Shown: in pieces, positions 37,737 through 44,702 of the stretch
Numbering within the stretch: position 1 is the stretch's first letter
Layout of the letters: each line of letters starts with the position of its first letter
Origin: Microscillaceae bacterium
GTDB lineage: Bacteria; Bacteroidota; Bacteroidia; Cytophagales; Microscillaceae
NCBI GenBank assembly: GCA_025054775.1
Contig: JANWZA010000040.1
Span: 1 to 64,000, forward strand
Length of the DNA: 64,000 bases
Reading direction: 5' to 3'
Program-made: the position numbers and the translations under genes
The notes under the pieces: generated by a model
Told to the model about the DNA's origin: nothing
The model's database searches: none
The model's input: only the letters and a program-made list of their open reading frames with translations

Positions 37737-39188
37737 TTATCTTGCCATACAATTGTAAAAATCCCGTATGAGGGCTTGTCGGTCTAGGTTTTTACCGATA
37801 AATACGAGTTGATTTTTACGAGTTTCTCCTTTTTTCCATTTTTCAGTAGGTTTTCCATCAAACATCATGTGAACACCTTGAAATACAAATTTATATGGTT
37901 CGTTTTTGATGCTCAAAATACCTTTCATGCGATAAATGTTTTGCCCTTGCGTATTGAGCAGATAGCTAAGCCATTCATTGAGTTTCATGCCGTCTAGATC
38001 GCCTTCGGCTTCAATTCCTACCGAAGTTATGCTCTCGTCGTGGTGGTGGTCGTGATGATGATGGTGATGTTCGCCATGCTCGTGTTCGTGATGGTGTGCG
38101 TGTTCATGGCTAAAACAATGACTTTCAAGCGGTTTTACTACTTGTTCTTGTTGTTTAATTTTCCAATGCAGCTCGTCTGCATGGTGTGTGGTAAAAAAAA
38201 CGTACTGTGCCTCCTCCTCTATTTTTATGGTAAATTGGTAGTTATGATGTTTTTTGCTATTTGCTTGCCCATTGTTGAGGCTATTTTCCCAACCTAAATC
38301 CAAGTTATGTAAAAAATTACCTTTGCCAAATAAATAGTCGCCTTGCTCACAAAAAACAGGCTCTTGGGCAAAGGCTTGCAAAATGTCTTTTTTTATTTTC
38401 TCAAACACAAAATTCTGATTTACAGGCAGTTTCCAAACTAATACTTCGGTTTGCATAGCTTGGTGTACGTGCAAATGCAGTTGATAATCACCTTTGAGCA
38501 AATGATACACCCCTGCCCACTCAAAAGGATACTCCTCTGCCAAAAAATCAGGGTTGAGCAAGGCTTTGTTATCCAAATCAAAGGCTTTGAGGTGGAGAAT
38601 TTTGCTCAAATCAATTTTGCCGTGTTGTGTATGATAAATTTGCGTTTGCGAATTGATAACCCTAATTTTTTGCTCTATACGTTGAATTTCGTTAGGTGTG
38701 GCAAGGTCAATTTTATTGATAAGCACCACATCGGCAAAGGCAACTTGTTGCTTACATTCTTGGTCTTGGTCAATATGTAGCCAAAAATGTTTGGCATCAA
38801 CCAAAGTAATAATGGCATCTAATTCAAATTGCTCTTTCATTTCCTCGTCCAAAAAGAAAGTTTGGGCTACGGGCGCAGGATTGGCTAACCCTGTGGTTTC
38901 AATCAAAATATAATCAAATTTATCGCGTCGCTTTAAGAGTTGCCCTAGAATGCGAATCAAATCACCTCTAACGGTGCAACAAATACAGCCGTTATTCATT
39001 TCAAAAATCTCTTCTTCCGAATTGATAACCAGTGCGTTATCAATGCCAATTTCTCCAAATTCATTTTCAATTACGGCAATACGTTTGCCGTGTTGGGCTG
39101 TTAGTATGTAATTGAGCAAAGTAGTTTTGCCTGCACCCAAAAAGCCTGTAAGTACGGTAATAGGAATTTTTTTGTGATGTTGTGCCAT
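37737..39188 (-). CDS. CobW/G3E-family GTPase, probable metallochaperone with His-rich segment
   Basis: A 483-residue GTPase. N-terminal G domain: [25 protein letters not shown], the zinc-binding [11 protein letters not shown], and [10 protein letters not shown] second CobW_C domain ends the protein ([21 protein letters not shown]). Between them, around residues 375-400, lies an exposed tract with about 20 histidines interspersed with Glu/Asp. Such proteins insert or sequester zinc (ZNG1/YeiR/YciC type); cobalamin synthesis is unlikely without cob genes. Start at 39188 (MAQHHKK) preferred over an ATG 10 codons earlier. Confidence 0.9.
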   Translation of the reverse strand: MAQHHKKIPITVLTGFLGAGKTTLLNYILTAQHGKRIAVIENEFGEIGIDNALVINSEEEIFEMNNGCICCTVRGDLIRILGQLLKRRDKFDYILIETTGLANPAPVAQTFFLDEEMKEQFELDAIITLVDAKHFWLHIDQDQECKQQVAFADVVLINKIDLATPNEIQRIEQKIRVINSQTQIYHTQHGKIDLSKILHLKAFDLDNKALLNPDFLAEEYPFEWAGVYHLLKGDYQLHLHVHQAMQTEVLVWKLPVNQNFVFEKIKKDILQAFAQEPVFCEQGDYLFGKGNFLHNLDLGWENSLNNGQANSKKHHNYQFTIKIEEEAQYVFFTTHHADELHWKIKQQEQVVKPLESHCFSHEHAHHHEHEHGEHHHHHHDHHHDESITSVGIEAEGDLDGMKLNEWLSYLLNTQGQNIYRMKGILSIKNEPYKFVFQGVHMMFDGKPTEKWKKGETRKNQLVFIGKNLDRQALIRDFYNCMAR

Positions 39189-39300
39189 AGTTTTTGGTTG
39201 AGTGTTTTCTAAAATCAACTCACGAAAATTTAGTATTTTGTTTAGTGAAGTTTAGGCATATATAAATGCCATTTTTTTACAATTTACACTATGGTTAACT

Positions 39301-39687
39301 TCACTTTGCCTCGCTTTCAGTAGGATTTTCTGCAGGTGGAATATGAATTTTACTCAACAAATTTTCAATACGTTCCACGTATTCAGCAGTATCGTCAAGA
39401 AAAAAGCGGAGTTCGGGGATAATGCGTACCTGTTTACCGATACGTTGAGCCAAAAGTTGGCGAATTTCTTTCTTGTGTTCCTCGATTTCGTCAAGGGCGG
39501 CTTGCTTATCGGTAGCTTTCAAAAAGCTAAGATAAACTTTTGCTACGCTCAGGTCAGAGCTGACTCGTACTACGGTAACGGTGATAAATTTTTCGCTAAA
39601 CAAATGGCGGGTGTTTTGTAAAAAAATTTGGCTCAACTCCTCCCGAATAAGGCGCGCAAACTTCTGCTGTCTTTTACTCTCTTGCAT
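39301..39687 (-). CDS. rbfA: 30S ribosome-binding factor A
   Basis: A 128-residue KH-fold protein needed for late 30S maturation and cold adaptation. Typical features are RQQKFARLIREELSQIF at the N-terminus, VTVVRVSSDLSVAKVY in the middle and IGKQVRIIPELRFFLDDTAEY at the C-terminus. The ATG at 39687 (MQESKR) fits the family start; a longer version adds 13 hydrophobic residues and is less likely. Confidence 0.93.
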   Translation of the reverse strand: MQESKRQQKFARLIREELSQIFLQNTRHLFSEKFITVTVVRVSSDLSVAKVYLSFLKATDKQAALDEIEEHKKEIRQLLAQRIGKQVRIIPELRFFLDDTAEYVERIENLLSKIHIPPAENPTESEAK

Positions 39688-39819
39688 AACAATAACAGTA
39701 ATACTCGAGTATATTTGGTATAACATTGAAAGGCGTTAAAAAGTTGAATAACCAAGGTAGGTTTTCAGAATTTTGAAAACTACACCTTCTAATTGCTTAT
39801 TTTTATGAATATTCTTTAA

Positions 39820-40815
39820 CTAATCCACTAAAAAAGAAGCGAACTCTTCTGTGGTGATTTTACCAAAATAATGGTTCAAATCTACTTTTTGGAGTAGCAG
39901 TTTAATGGTTTCCTGTTCGTAACGGGCATTGAGCAACAAATTTTCTATTTCTGATAGGTCAGCATAGCTCAAAAAGTCTCCATAGAATTTGATTTGAGTT
40001 ATTAGTCCGTCTTTAACGTGGATACGCGCATCAATCTGCCCAAAATCAAAACGATGCACACGTTGGATATTAAATTCAGGAGAGCGTCCATAGTTCCATT
40101 CCCATGTTTGGTATTTTTCAGCGGAAAGTCGGTGTATGGCTTTCCACTCTTCGTCGGTTATAATACGTTGTGGAATTTTGTCTATAGTCGTTTGGAAAAT
40201 ACTTTCTAATAGGTAATTTTTGAACTCTTGCATGGTCATAGGTTGCTTCAAGAATTCGCTAATATTAGCTACACGGCTACGCACTGATTTAATACCCTTG
40301 GACTCTATTTTATCAGCCTTTACTTGCAGGGCGTTCACGATTTCATCTATTTCCGAATTGAATAAAAGCGTACCGTGGCTAAACATTTTGTGCATAGTAG
40401 AAAACTGAGCATTACCTGAGATTTTTCTACCTTCGGCAACAATATCGTTGCGCCCCGTCATTTCGGCAGGCACCCCCAGACGCCTCAAAGCCTCTACAAT
40501 AGGTTGGGTAAAATGGGCAAAATTATTTACTTTGCTGCTATCGTATTTGGTAAGAAAACTAAAATTCAAGTTCCCTAAGTCATGGTATACTGTACCGCCA
40601 CCAGAAATACGACGCACTACAATAATCCCTTTTTGTTTTACATACTCTTGGTTAATCTCCTCAATGGTGTTTTGATGCTTACCAATAATAAGCGAAGGTT
40701 GATTGATGTAAAATAAGATATAATCTTGTTCGGCTTCAAAATTTCGTACTATGTACTCCTCTAAGGCTAAATTGATGCGTGGGTCTGTAATATTCTGATT
40801 ATCAATGAATAACAT
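39820..40815 (-). CDS. lplA: Lipoate-protein ligase A
   Basis: A 331-residue enzyme that activates lipoate with ATP and attaches it to lipoyl domains of dehydrogenase complexes. The N-terminal catalytic domain shows RINLALEEYIVRN, IIGKHQNTIEEIN, the RISGGGTVYHDLGNLNFSF motif (lipoyl-AMP binding) and GRKISGNAQ with the catalytic lysine nearby. The C-terminal accessory domain (about 250-331) is present. TATCTTTG at 40870-40863 is a likely -7 box. Confidence 0.94.
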   Translation of the reverse strand: MLFIDNQNITDPRINLALEEYIVRNFEAEQDYILFYINQPSLIIGKHQNTIEEINQEYVKQKGIIVVRRISGGGTVYHDLGNLNFSFLTKYDSSKVNNFAHFTQPIVEALRRLGVPAEMTGRNDIVAEGRKISGNAQFSTMHKMFSHGTLLFNSEIDEIVNALQVKADKIESKGIKSVRSRVANISEFLKQPMTMQEFKNYLLESIFQTTIDKIPQRIITDEEWKAIHRLSAEKYQTWEWNYGRSPEFNIQRVHRFDFGQIDARIHVKDGLITQIKFYGDFLSYADLSEIENLLLNARYEQETIKLLLQKVDLNHYFGKITTEEFASFLVD

Positions 40816-40862
40816 TGCTTTGAATGGTTAAAATTAAGCGTTTGAAGAATAGTTTGTGTTTG

Positions 40863-40870
40863 CAAAGATA
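40863..40870 (-). promoter_or_regulatory. Bacteroidota -7 box (TATCTTTG) for lplA
   Basis: Exact TAnnTTTG match about 50 bases upstream of the lplA start. Confidence 0.45.
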
Positions 40871-40984
40871 GTTTTTTTTGCTCAAAATTCATATTTGGTT
40901 GCGAAGTAAAAATAAGAATAAGTATCTGTGCTATCTTTCAAATATACACAAGTTTTTTTATGTGGATTTGAAAACCCAAAAAAT

Positions 40985-41111
40985 TACGTTAGGGATTGAA
41001 AGGGCAAGCCCGAGAGACTTAGTGCGAAGCACCAAAGCGTTAGCGAAGCCCTGTAAAGTCCGCACTTTTGCCTTTTTCGCTTTCGCTCAAAAGGCAAAAG
41101 GAACGCTTAAA
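40985..41111. repeat. Probable dispersed intergenic repeat element
   Basis: A GC-richer patch in an AT-rich gap: TTAGGGATTGAAAGGG, then CAAGCCC, GTGCGAAGCAC and AGCGTTAGCG palindromes, ending in a perfect 12-bp stem (41065-41076 with 41089-41100). The opening motif and composition match a class of dispersed intergenic repeats I know from Bacteroidota genomes. An 82-codon frame crosses it but looks accidental. Confidence 0.55.
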
Positions 41112-41191
41112 AAATTATTATCGTAAACTAAAATATTGGCTTTGAGCCAAAATTAAATAAGTAAAAACGATAATAAATAGAACAAAAAGTA

Positions 41192-41199
41192 TAACTTTG
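41192..41199 (+). promoter_or_regulatory. Bacteroidota -7 box (TAACTTTG) for bshB1
   Basis: Exact TAnnTTTG match about 53 bases upstream of bshB1. No TTG element at the expected distance. Confidence 0.4.
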
Positions 41200-41251
41200 C
41201 CCTCTTAACTGCGAAAGTTAGTTATAGAGATCTCTTGTTTTTCAATCTTGT

Positions 41252-41977
41252 ATGAAGTTATCAATTTTGGGCATATTTGCCCACCCTGACGATGCCGAAC
41301 TTGTATGTAGTGGAACATTGCTATTACACAAAGCCCTAGGCTACCAAGTGGGTATCGTAGATTTGACAAAAGGAGAATTAGGCACACGCGGCACTGCCGA
41401 AACACGCAAAGCCGAAGCTGAAACTGCCTCAAAAATTCTAAACTTGGATATACGGCAAAATTTAGCCCTCCCTGACGGCTTTTTTGAAAACACTCCTAAA
41501 CATCAGCTTCCTGTTATACAAGCTATTCGCACTTTTCAGCCTGAAATTGTGATAACCAACGCCCCCCAAGACCGCCACCCAGACCATGGCCGTGCCTCAC
41601 AACTTGTAACGGAAGCCTGCTTTTTGGCGGGCTTGTCCAAAATTCAAATACAAGATAAACACGGGCAACCACTCTCCGCTTGGCGACCTAAGGCCTTGTA
41701 TTATTCTGTTCAAGACCGTTGGCTAATGCCTAACCTCGTGGTAGATATTAGCCCATATTGGCAGAGAAAAATGGAGGCAATCTTAGCCTACAAAACGCAA
41801 TTTTATTCTCCTGAAAGCCATAGCCAAGAACCGCAAACCTACATTTCTACTCCTGATTTTCTTACCTTCCTAGAAGCACGTGCTCGCGAAATGGGGCACC
41901 TGATTGGAGTAAAGTACGGTGAAGGATTTATCAAAACGAATACTATAGGTATTAAAAACTTGTTTGATATTATTTGA
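41252..41977 (+). CDS. bshB1: Bacillithiol biosynthesis deacetylase BshB1
   Basis: A 241-residue zinc deacetylase of the PIG-L family. It removes the acetyl group from GlcNAc-malate to give GlcN-malate in bacillithiol synthesis. Zinc ligands lie in FAHPDDAELVCSG and in DRHPDHGRAS; TKGELGTRGTAETR is the family hallmark, and FYSPESHSQEP resembles the C-terminal substrate loop. BshA and BshC are not in the window. Confidence 0.95.
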   Translation: MKLSILGIFAHPDDAELVCSGTLLLHKALGYQVGIVDLTKGELGTRGTAETRKAEAETASKILNLDIRQNLALPDGFFENTPKHQLPVIQAIRTFQPEIVITNAPQDRHPDHGRASQLVTEACFLAGLSKIQIQDKHGQPLSAWRPKALYYSVQDRWLMPNLVVDISPYWQRKMEAILAYKTQFYSPESHSQEPQTYISTPDFLTFLEARAREMGHLIGVKYGEGFIKTNTIGIKNLFDII

Positions 41978-42013
41978 ACTGAACCATTTTAACAATACTC
42001 AAAATTTTGCATC

Positions 42014-43048
42014 ATGGAACATTTTAGCAGAATAGAAACTATCAAAACCGAAGTACAAAATTTTGTCATTCAAGATAAAGAGAGTTTAGAGGCTTTTCGC
42101 TTGGCTTATGTAAGTGGGAAAAGTAAAATTGCTGACCTTTTGGCAGAAATCAAAAATATCCCCCAAGAAAATAGAAAAAATTACGGCGCTGCGGTGAATG
42201 CATTGAAAGAGTTAGCCCAACAAAAATTCAAAGAACATCAGCAAAAAATAGAGGAAATGCTTGCCCAACAAGTCCAAGCTCCTCAAATAGACCTCACCTT
42301 GCCTGCTGTGCCAAACGCTTTGGGCAGTATGCACCCTTTGAGCATTACCAAAAATCGGATAATTGAAATTTTTGAACGCTTAGGGTTTAATGTTTCTGAA
42401 AGCTATGAAATAGAGGATGACTTTCATAACTTTACCGCCTTGAACTTTCCACCTAACCACCCTGCACGCGAAATGCAAGATACCTTTTTTATTGAAAAAG
42501 GAGAAAATGACATATTACTCAGAACCCATACCTCTACAGTGCAGGTACGATTGATGGAAACACAAAAACCACCTATCCGCTCTATTATGCCAGGGCGGGT
42601 ATTTAGAAACGAGGCCATTTCGGCACGCGCTCACTGCATTTTTCATCAAGTAGAAGGGCTTTTTATCGATGAGAACGTAAGTTTTGCTGACTTGAAACAA
42701 ACGCTTTATCACTTTGCGAAAGAAATGTTTGGCAAAGACACACAAATTCGTTTTCGCCCTTCGTTTTTTCCTTTTACCGAGCCAAGTGCCGAAATAGATA
42801 TTTCTTGCCTTATTTGTAAGGGCAAAGGGTGTAATGTGTGCAAACATACAGGTTGGGTAGAAATTGGAGGAGCAGGTATGGTAGATCCTAACGTACTAGA
42901 AAGTTGCAAGATAGACTCACAAAAATATACAGGTTTTGCTTTTGGTATGGGTATTGAGCGAATCGCGATGCTCAAATATGGTATCAAAGACCTACGACTT
43001 TTTACTGAAAATGACCTCCGCTTTTTGCAACAGTTTCGGCATTTATAG
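42014..43048 (+). CDS. pheS: Phenylalanine-tRNA ligase alpha subunit
   Basis: A 344-residue class II aminoacyl-tRNA synthetase subunit. The N-terminal coiled coil (about 1-85) is followed by the catalytic core: motif 1 area HPLSITKNRIIEIFERLGF, LLRTHTSTVQVR, motif 2 PGRVFRNEAISARAHCIFHQ and motif 3 GFAFGMGIERIAML. A CxxC pair (CLICKGKGCNVC) is typical for the phylum. The beta subunit gene pheT is not adjacent, so the subunits are encoded apart. Confidence 0.97.
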   Translation: MEHFSRIETIKTEVQNFVIQDKESLEAFRLAYVSGKSKIADLLAEIKNIPQENRKNYGAAVNALKELAQQKFKEHQQKIEEMLAQQVQAPQIDLTLPAVPNALGSMHPLSITKNRIIEIFERLGFNVSESYEIEDDFHNFTALNFPPNHPAREMQDTFFIEKGENDILLRTHTSTVQVRLMETQKPPIRSIMPGRVFRNEAISARAHCIFHQVEGLFIDENVSFADLKQTLYHFAKEMFGKDTQIRFRPSFFPFTEPSAEIDISCLICKGKGCNVCKHTGWVEIGGAGMVDPNVLESCKIDSQKYTGFAFGMGIERIAMLKYGIKDLRLFTENDLRFLQQFRHL

Positions 43049-43115
43049 TTTTATGCTTAATATCGTTTGAACATTCTGAGAACTTTCTCAAAGTACTTCA
43101 ACGATAAATTTAACT

Positions 43116-43148
43116 TTGTACATAAACCCCAAAAAAAGCGTAATTTTG
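43116..43148 (+). promoter_or_regulatory. Bacteroidota promoter for rimO, inside the pheS terminator
   Basis: TTG at 43116-43118, a 22-base spacer, and TAATTTTG at 43141-43148. Predicted start near 43155, 19 bases before the rimO ATG. The -7 box overlaps the 5' arm and loop of the pheS terminator hairpin. Confidence 0.55.
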
Positions 43149-43172
43149 CATCTCAAAAGTTACGCTTTTTTT
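43131..43172 (+). terminator. Terminator after pheS
   Basis: A perfect 13-bp stem: aaaaaaagcgtaa (43131-43143) with ttacgcttttttt (43160-43172). The 3' arm ends directly before the rimO start codon. Confidence 0.8.
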
Positions 43173-43173
43173 C

Positions 43174-44487
43174 ATGAAAACAAAAGGAAACAAAAAAACA
43201 CACGTCAACATTGTTACGCTAGGTTGTTCAAAAAATTTGGTTGATTCAGAAGTAATACTTACCCAACTACGCGGCAATGGTATACAGGCCTCCCATGAAG
43301 ATGCCCGACGCCAGGCAAATGTAGTAATTATTAACACTTGCGGATTTATCGAAAATGCCAAGCAAGAATCTATTGATACGATTTTGAAATATGTAGAGGC
43401 AAAGGCAGAGGGTTGGGTAGAAAAAGTATATGTAACAGGTTGCCTTTCAGAGCGATATAGAGCCGATTTAGAACGTGAAATTCCTGAAGTTGATGCTTAT
43501 TTTGGCACCCGTGATTTACCCTTATTGCTCAAAACTTTGAAAGCAGACTACAAACACGAACTCGTAGGGGAACGCCTGCTTACTACGCCTCGGCACTATG
43601 CCTACCTTAAAATTTCAGAAGGGTGCGACCGCCCCTGCTCTTTTTGTGCTATTCCCCTTATGCGAGGCAAACACGTTTCTACCCCCATGGAAACGCTTAT
43701 TTTACAAGCCAAAAATTTGGCTAAAAATGGAACAAAAGAACTCATTTTAATTGCCCAAGACCTTACCTATTACGGCATAGACCTCTACCAAAAACGAAAT
43801 TTAGCCGAACTTCTTGCACAACTTGCCGAAATAGAAGGCATTGAGTGGATACGCTTGCAATATGCCTTTCCCGCAGGCTTTCCTTTAGATATTTTGGAGG
43901 TAATGGCAAAATATCCTAACATTTGCAAATATTTGGACATCCCTTTGCAACACGCCTCTGACAAAATGCTTAAACTCATGCGAAGAGGCATTACAAGGCA
44001 AAAAACCGAACAACTTTTGGACACTATTCGCCAAAAAGTGCCAAATATTGCCATTCGTACCACTCTAATTGTAGGACATCCACAAGAAACCGAAGAGGAT
44101 TTTGAACAAATGTATGATTTTGTAGAAAAAATGCGTTTTGACCGATTAGGTATTTTTACCTACTCTCACGAGGAAAATACGCACTCTTTTTCTCTAATCG
44201 ATGATGTACCACAAGAAATAAAACAAGAGCGAGCAGATGAAATTATGGAATTACAACAAGAAATTGCCACCGAACTGAACGCCCAAAAAGTAGGGCAAAC
44301 GCTCAAAGTCTTGTTTGATAGAAAAGAAGGAGGATACTGGGTAGGACGCACCGAACACGACTCGCCAGAGGTAGATAACGAAGTACTTGTAAAAGCGGAT
44401 AATCAATATGTTTCGGTGGGAAGCTTTGCTCAAGTACGTATTACGAGCAGCACCGAATTTGATCTATTTGGAGAAATTCTAAATTGA
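43174..44487 (+). CDS. rimO: Ribosomal protein S12 methylthiotransferase RimO
   Basis: A 437-residue radical SAM enzyme that methylthiolates an aspartate of ribosomal protein S12. The N-terminal MTTase domain binds one cluster (NIVTLGCSKNLVDSE, INTCGFI, VTGCLSERY); the radical SAM motif is CDRPCSFCAIPLMRG; a C-terminal TRAM domain (about 375-437) recognises substrate. The LGCSKN and RGKH contexts distinguish RimO from MiaB. Confidence 0.96.
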   Translation: MKTKGNKKTHVNIVTLGCSKNLVDSEVILTQLRGNGIQASHEDARRQANVVIINTCGFIENAKQESIDTILKYVEAKAEGWVEKVYVTGCLSERYRADLEREIPEVDAYFGTRDLPLLLKTLKADYKHELVGERLLTTPRHYAYLKISEGCDRPCSFCAIPLMRGKHVSTPMETLILQAKNLAKNGTKELILIAQDLTYYGIDLYQKRNLAELLAQLAEIEGIEWIRLQYAFPAGFPLDILEVMAKYPNICKYLDIPLQHASDKMLKLMRRGITRQKTEQLLDTIRQKVPNIAIRTTLIVGHPQETEEDFEQMYDFVEKMRFDRLGIFTYSHEENTHSFSLIDDVPQEIKQERADEIMELQQEIATELNAQKVGQTLKVLFDRKEGGYWVGRTEHDSPEVDNEVLVKADNQYVSVGSFAQVRITSSTEFDLFGEILN

Positions 44488-44497
44488 CAAACCCATA

Positions 44498-44592
44498 TAA
44501 AAAAGCAAACCGGCATCTCACCGCTACAACCAGTGTGCCTTGCTACGGTTAAGTCCTGGGGCGTTCAAAGGGAGCTGGTAGTGCCGATTTGC
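44498..44592 (-). ncRNA. ffs: Signal recognition particle RNA (small bacterial type)
   Basis: On the minus strand, a GC-rich segment of about 88 bases folds into one long hairpin. GCAAAUCGGC (44592-44583) pairs with GCCGGUUUGC (44514-44505). An inner helix ACCAG/CUGGU follows, then the conserved SRP core CCAGGAC...GUAGCAAGG. The 5' helix end coincides with the start predicted from the upstream TACCTTTG box, and six U residues follow the closing helix, giving termination. The apical hexanucleotide is UUAACC where E. coli 4.5S RNA has CGGAAG. Flanking genes rimO and mutS read in the other direction. Confidence 0.75.
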
Positions 44593-44597
44593 AACAA

Positions 44598-44628
44598 CAA
44601 AGGTAGTTATTTTTGTAATTTTGTGCAA
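44598..44628 (-). promoter_or_regulatory. Canonical Bacteroidota promoter of the SRP-like RNA
   Basis: On the minus strand: TTG (44628-44626), a 20-base spacer, and TACCTTTG (44605-44598), predicting a start at about 44592, exactly where the RNA helix begins. The opposite strand of this gap has several TAnnTTTG matches (44608-44615, 44616-44623) that may serve mutS. Confidence 0.7.
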
Positions 44629-44702
44629 TATTTTTGTAAATATTTTTTGTTATTTTATGCCAAAATGAATCAATCTTTAAGTAAGCTATTATCATTTCAA
44701 CC

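Noticed and set aside
38040-38297. Hydrophobic 85-codon plus-strand frame opposite the CobW gene
   Set aside because: It arises from the antisense of the histidine codons (GTG/ATG runs), giving an artificial Val/Met-rich product.
40878-41126. 82-codon frame before bshB1
   Set aside because: Half of it lies in the palindromic repeat element; the product changes character at the repeat edge.
44489-44600. tRNA or riboswitch interpretation of the GC-rich patch before mutS
   Set aside because: No cloverleaf or anticodon arm; it forms one long hairpin with SRP core bases and reads opposite to mutS.
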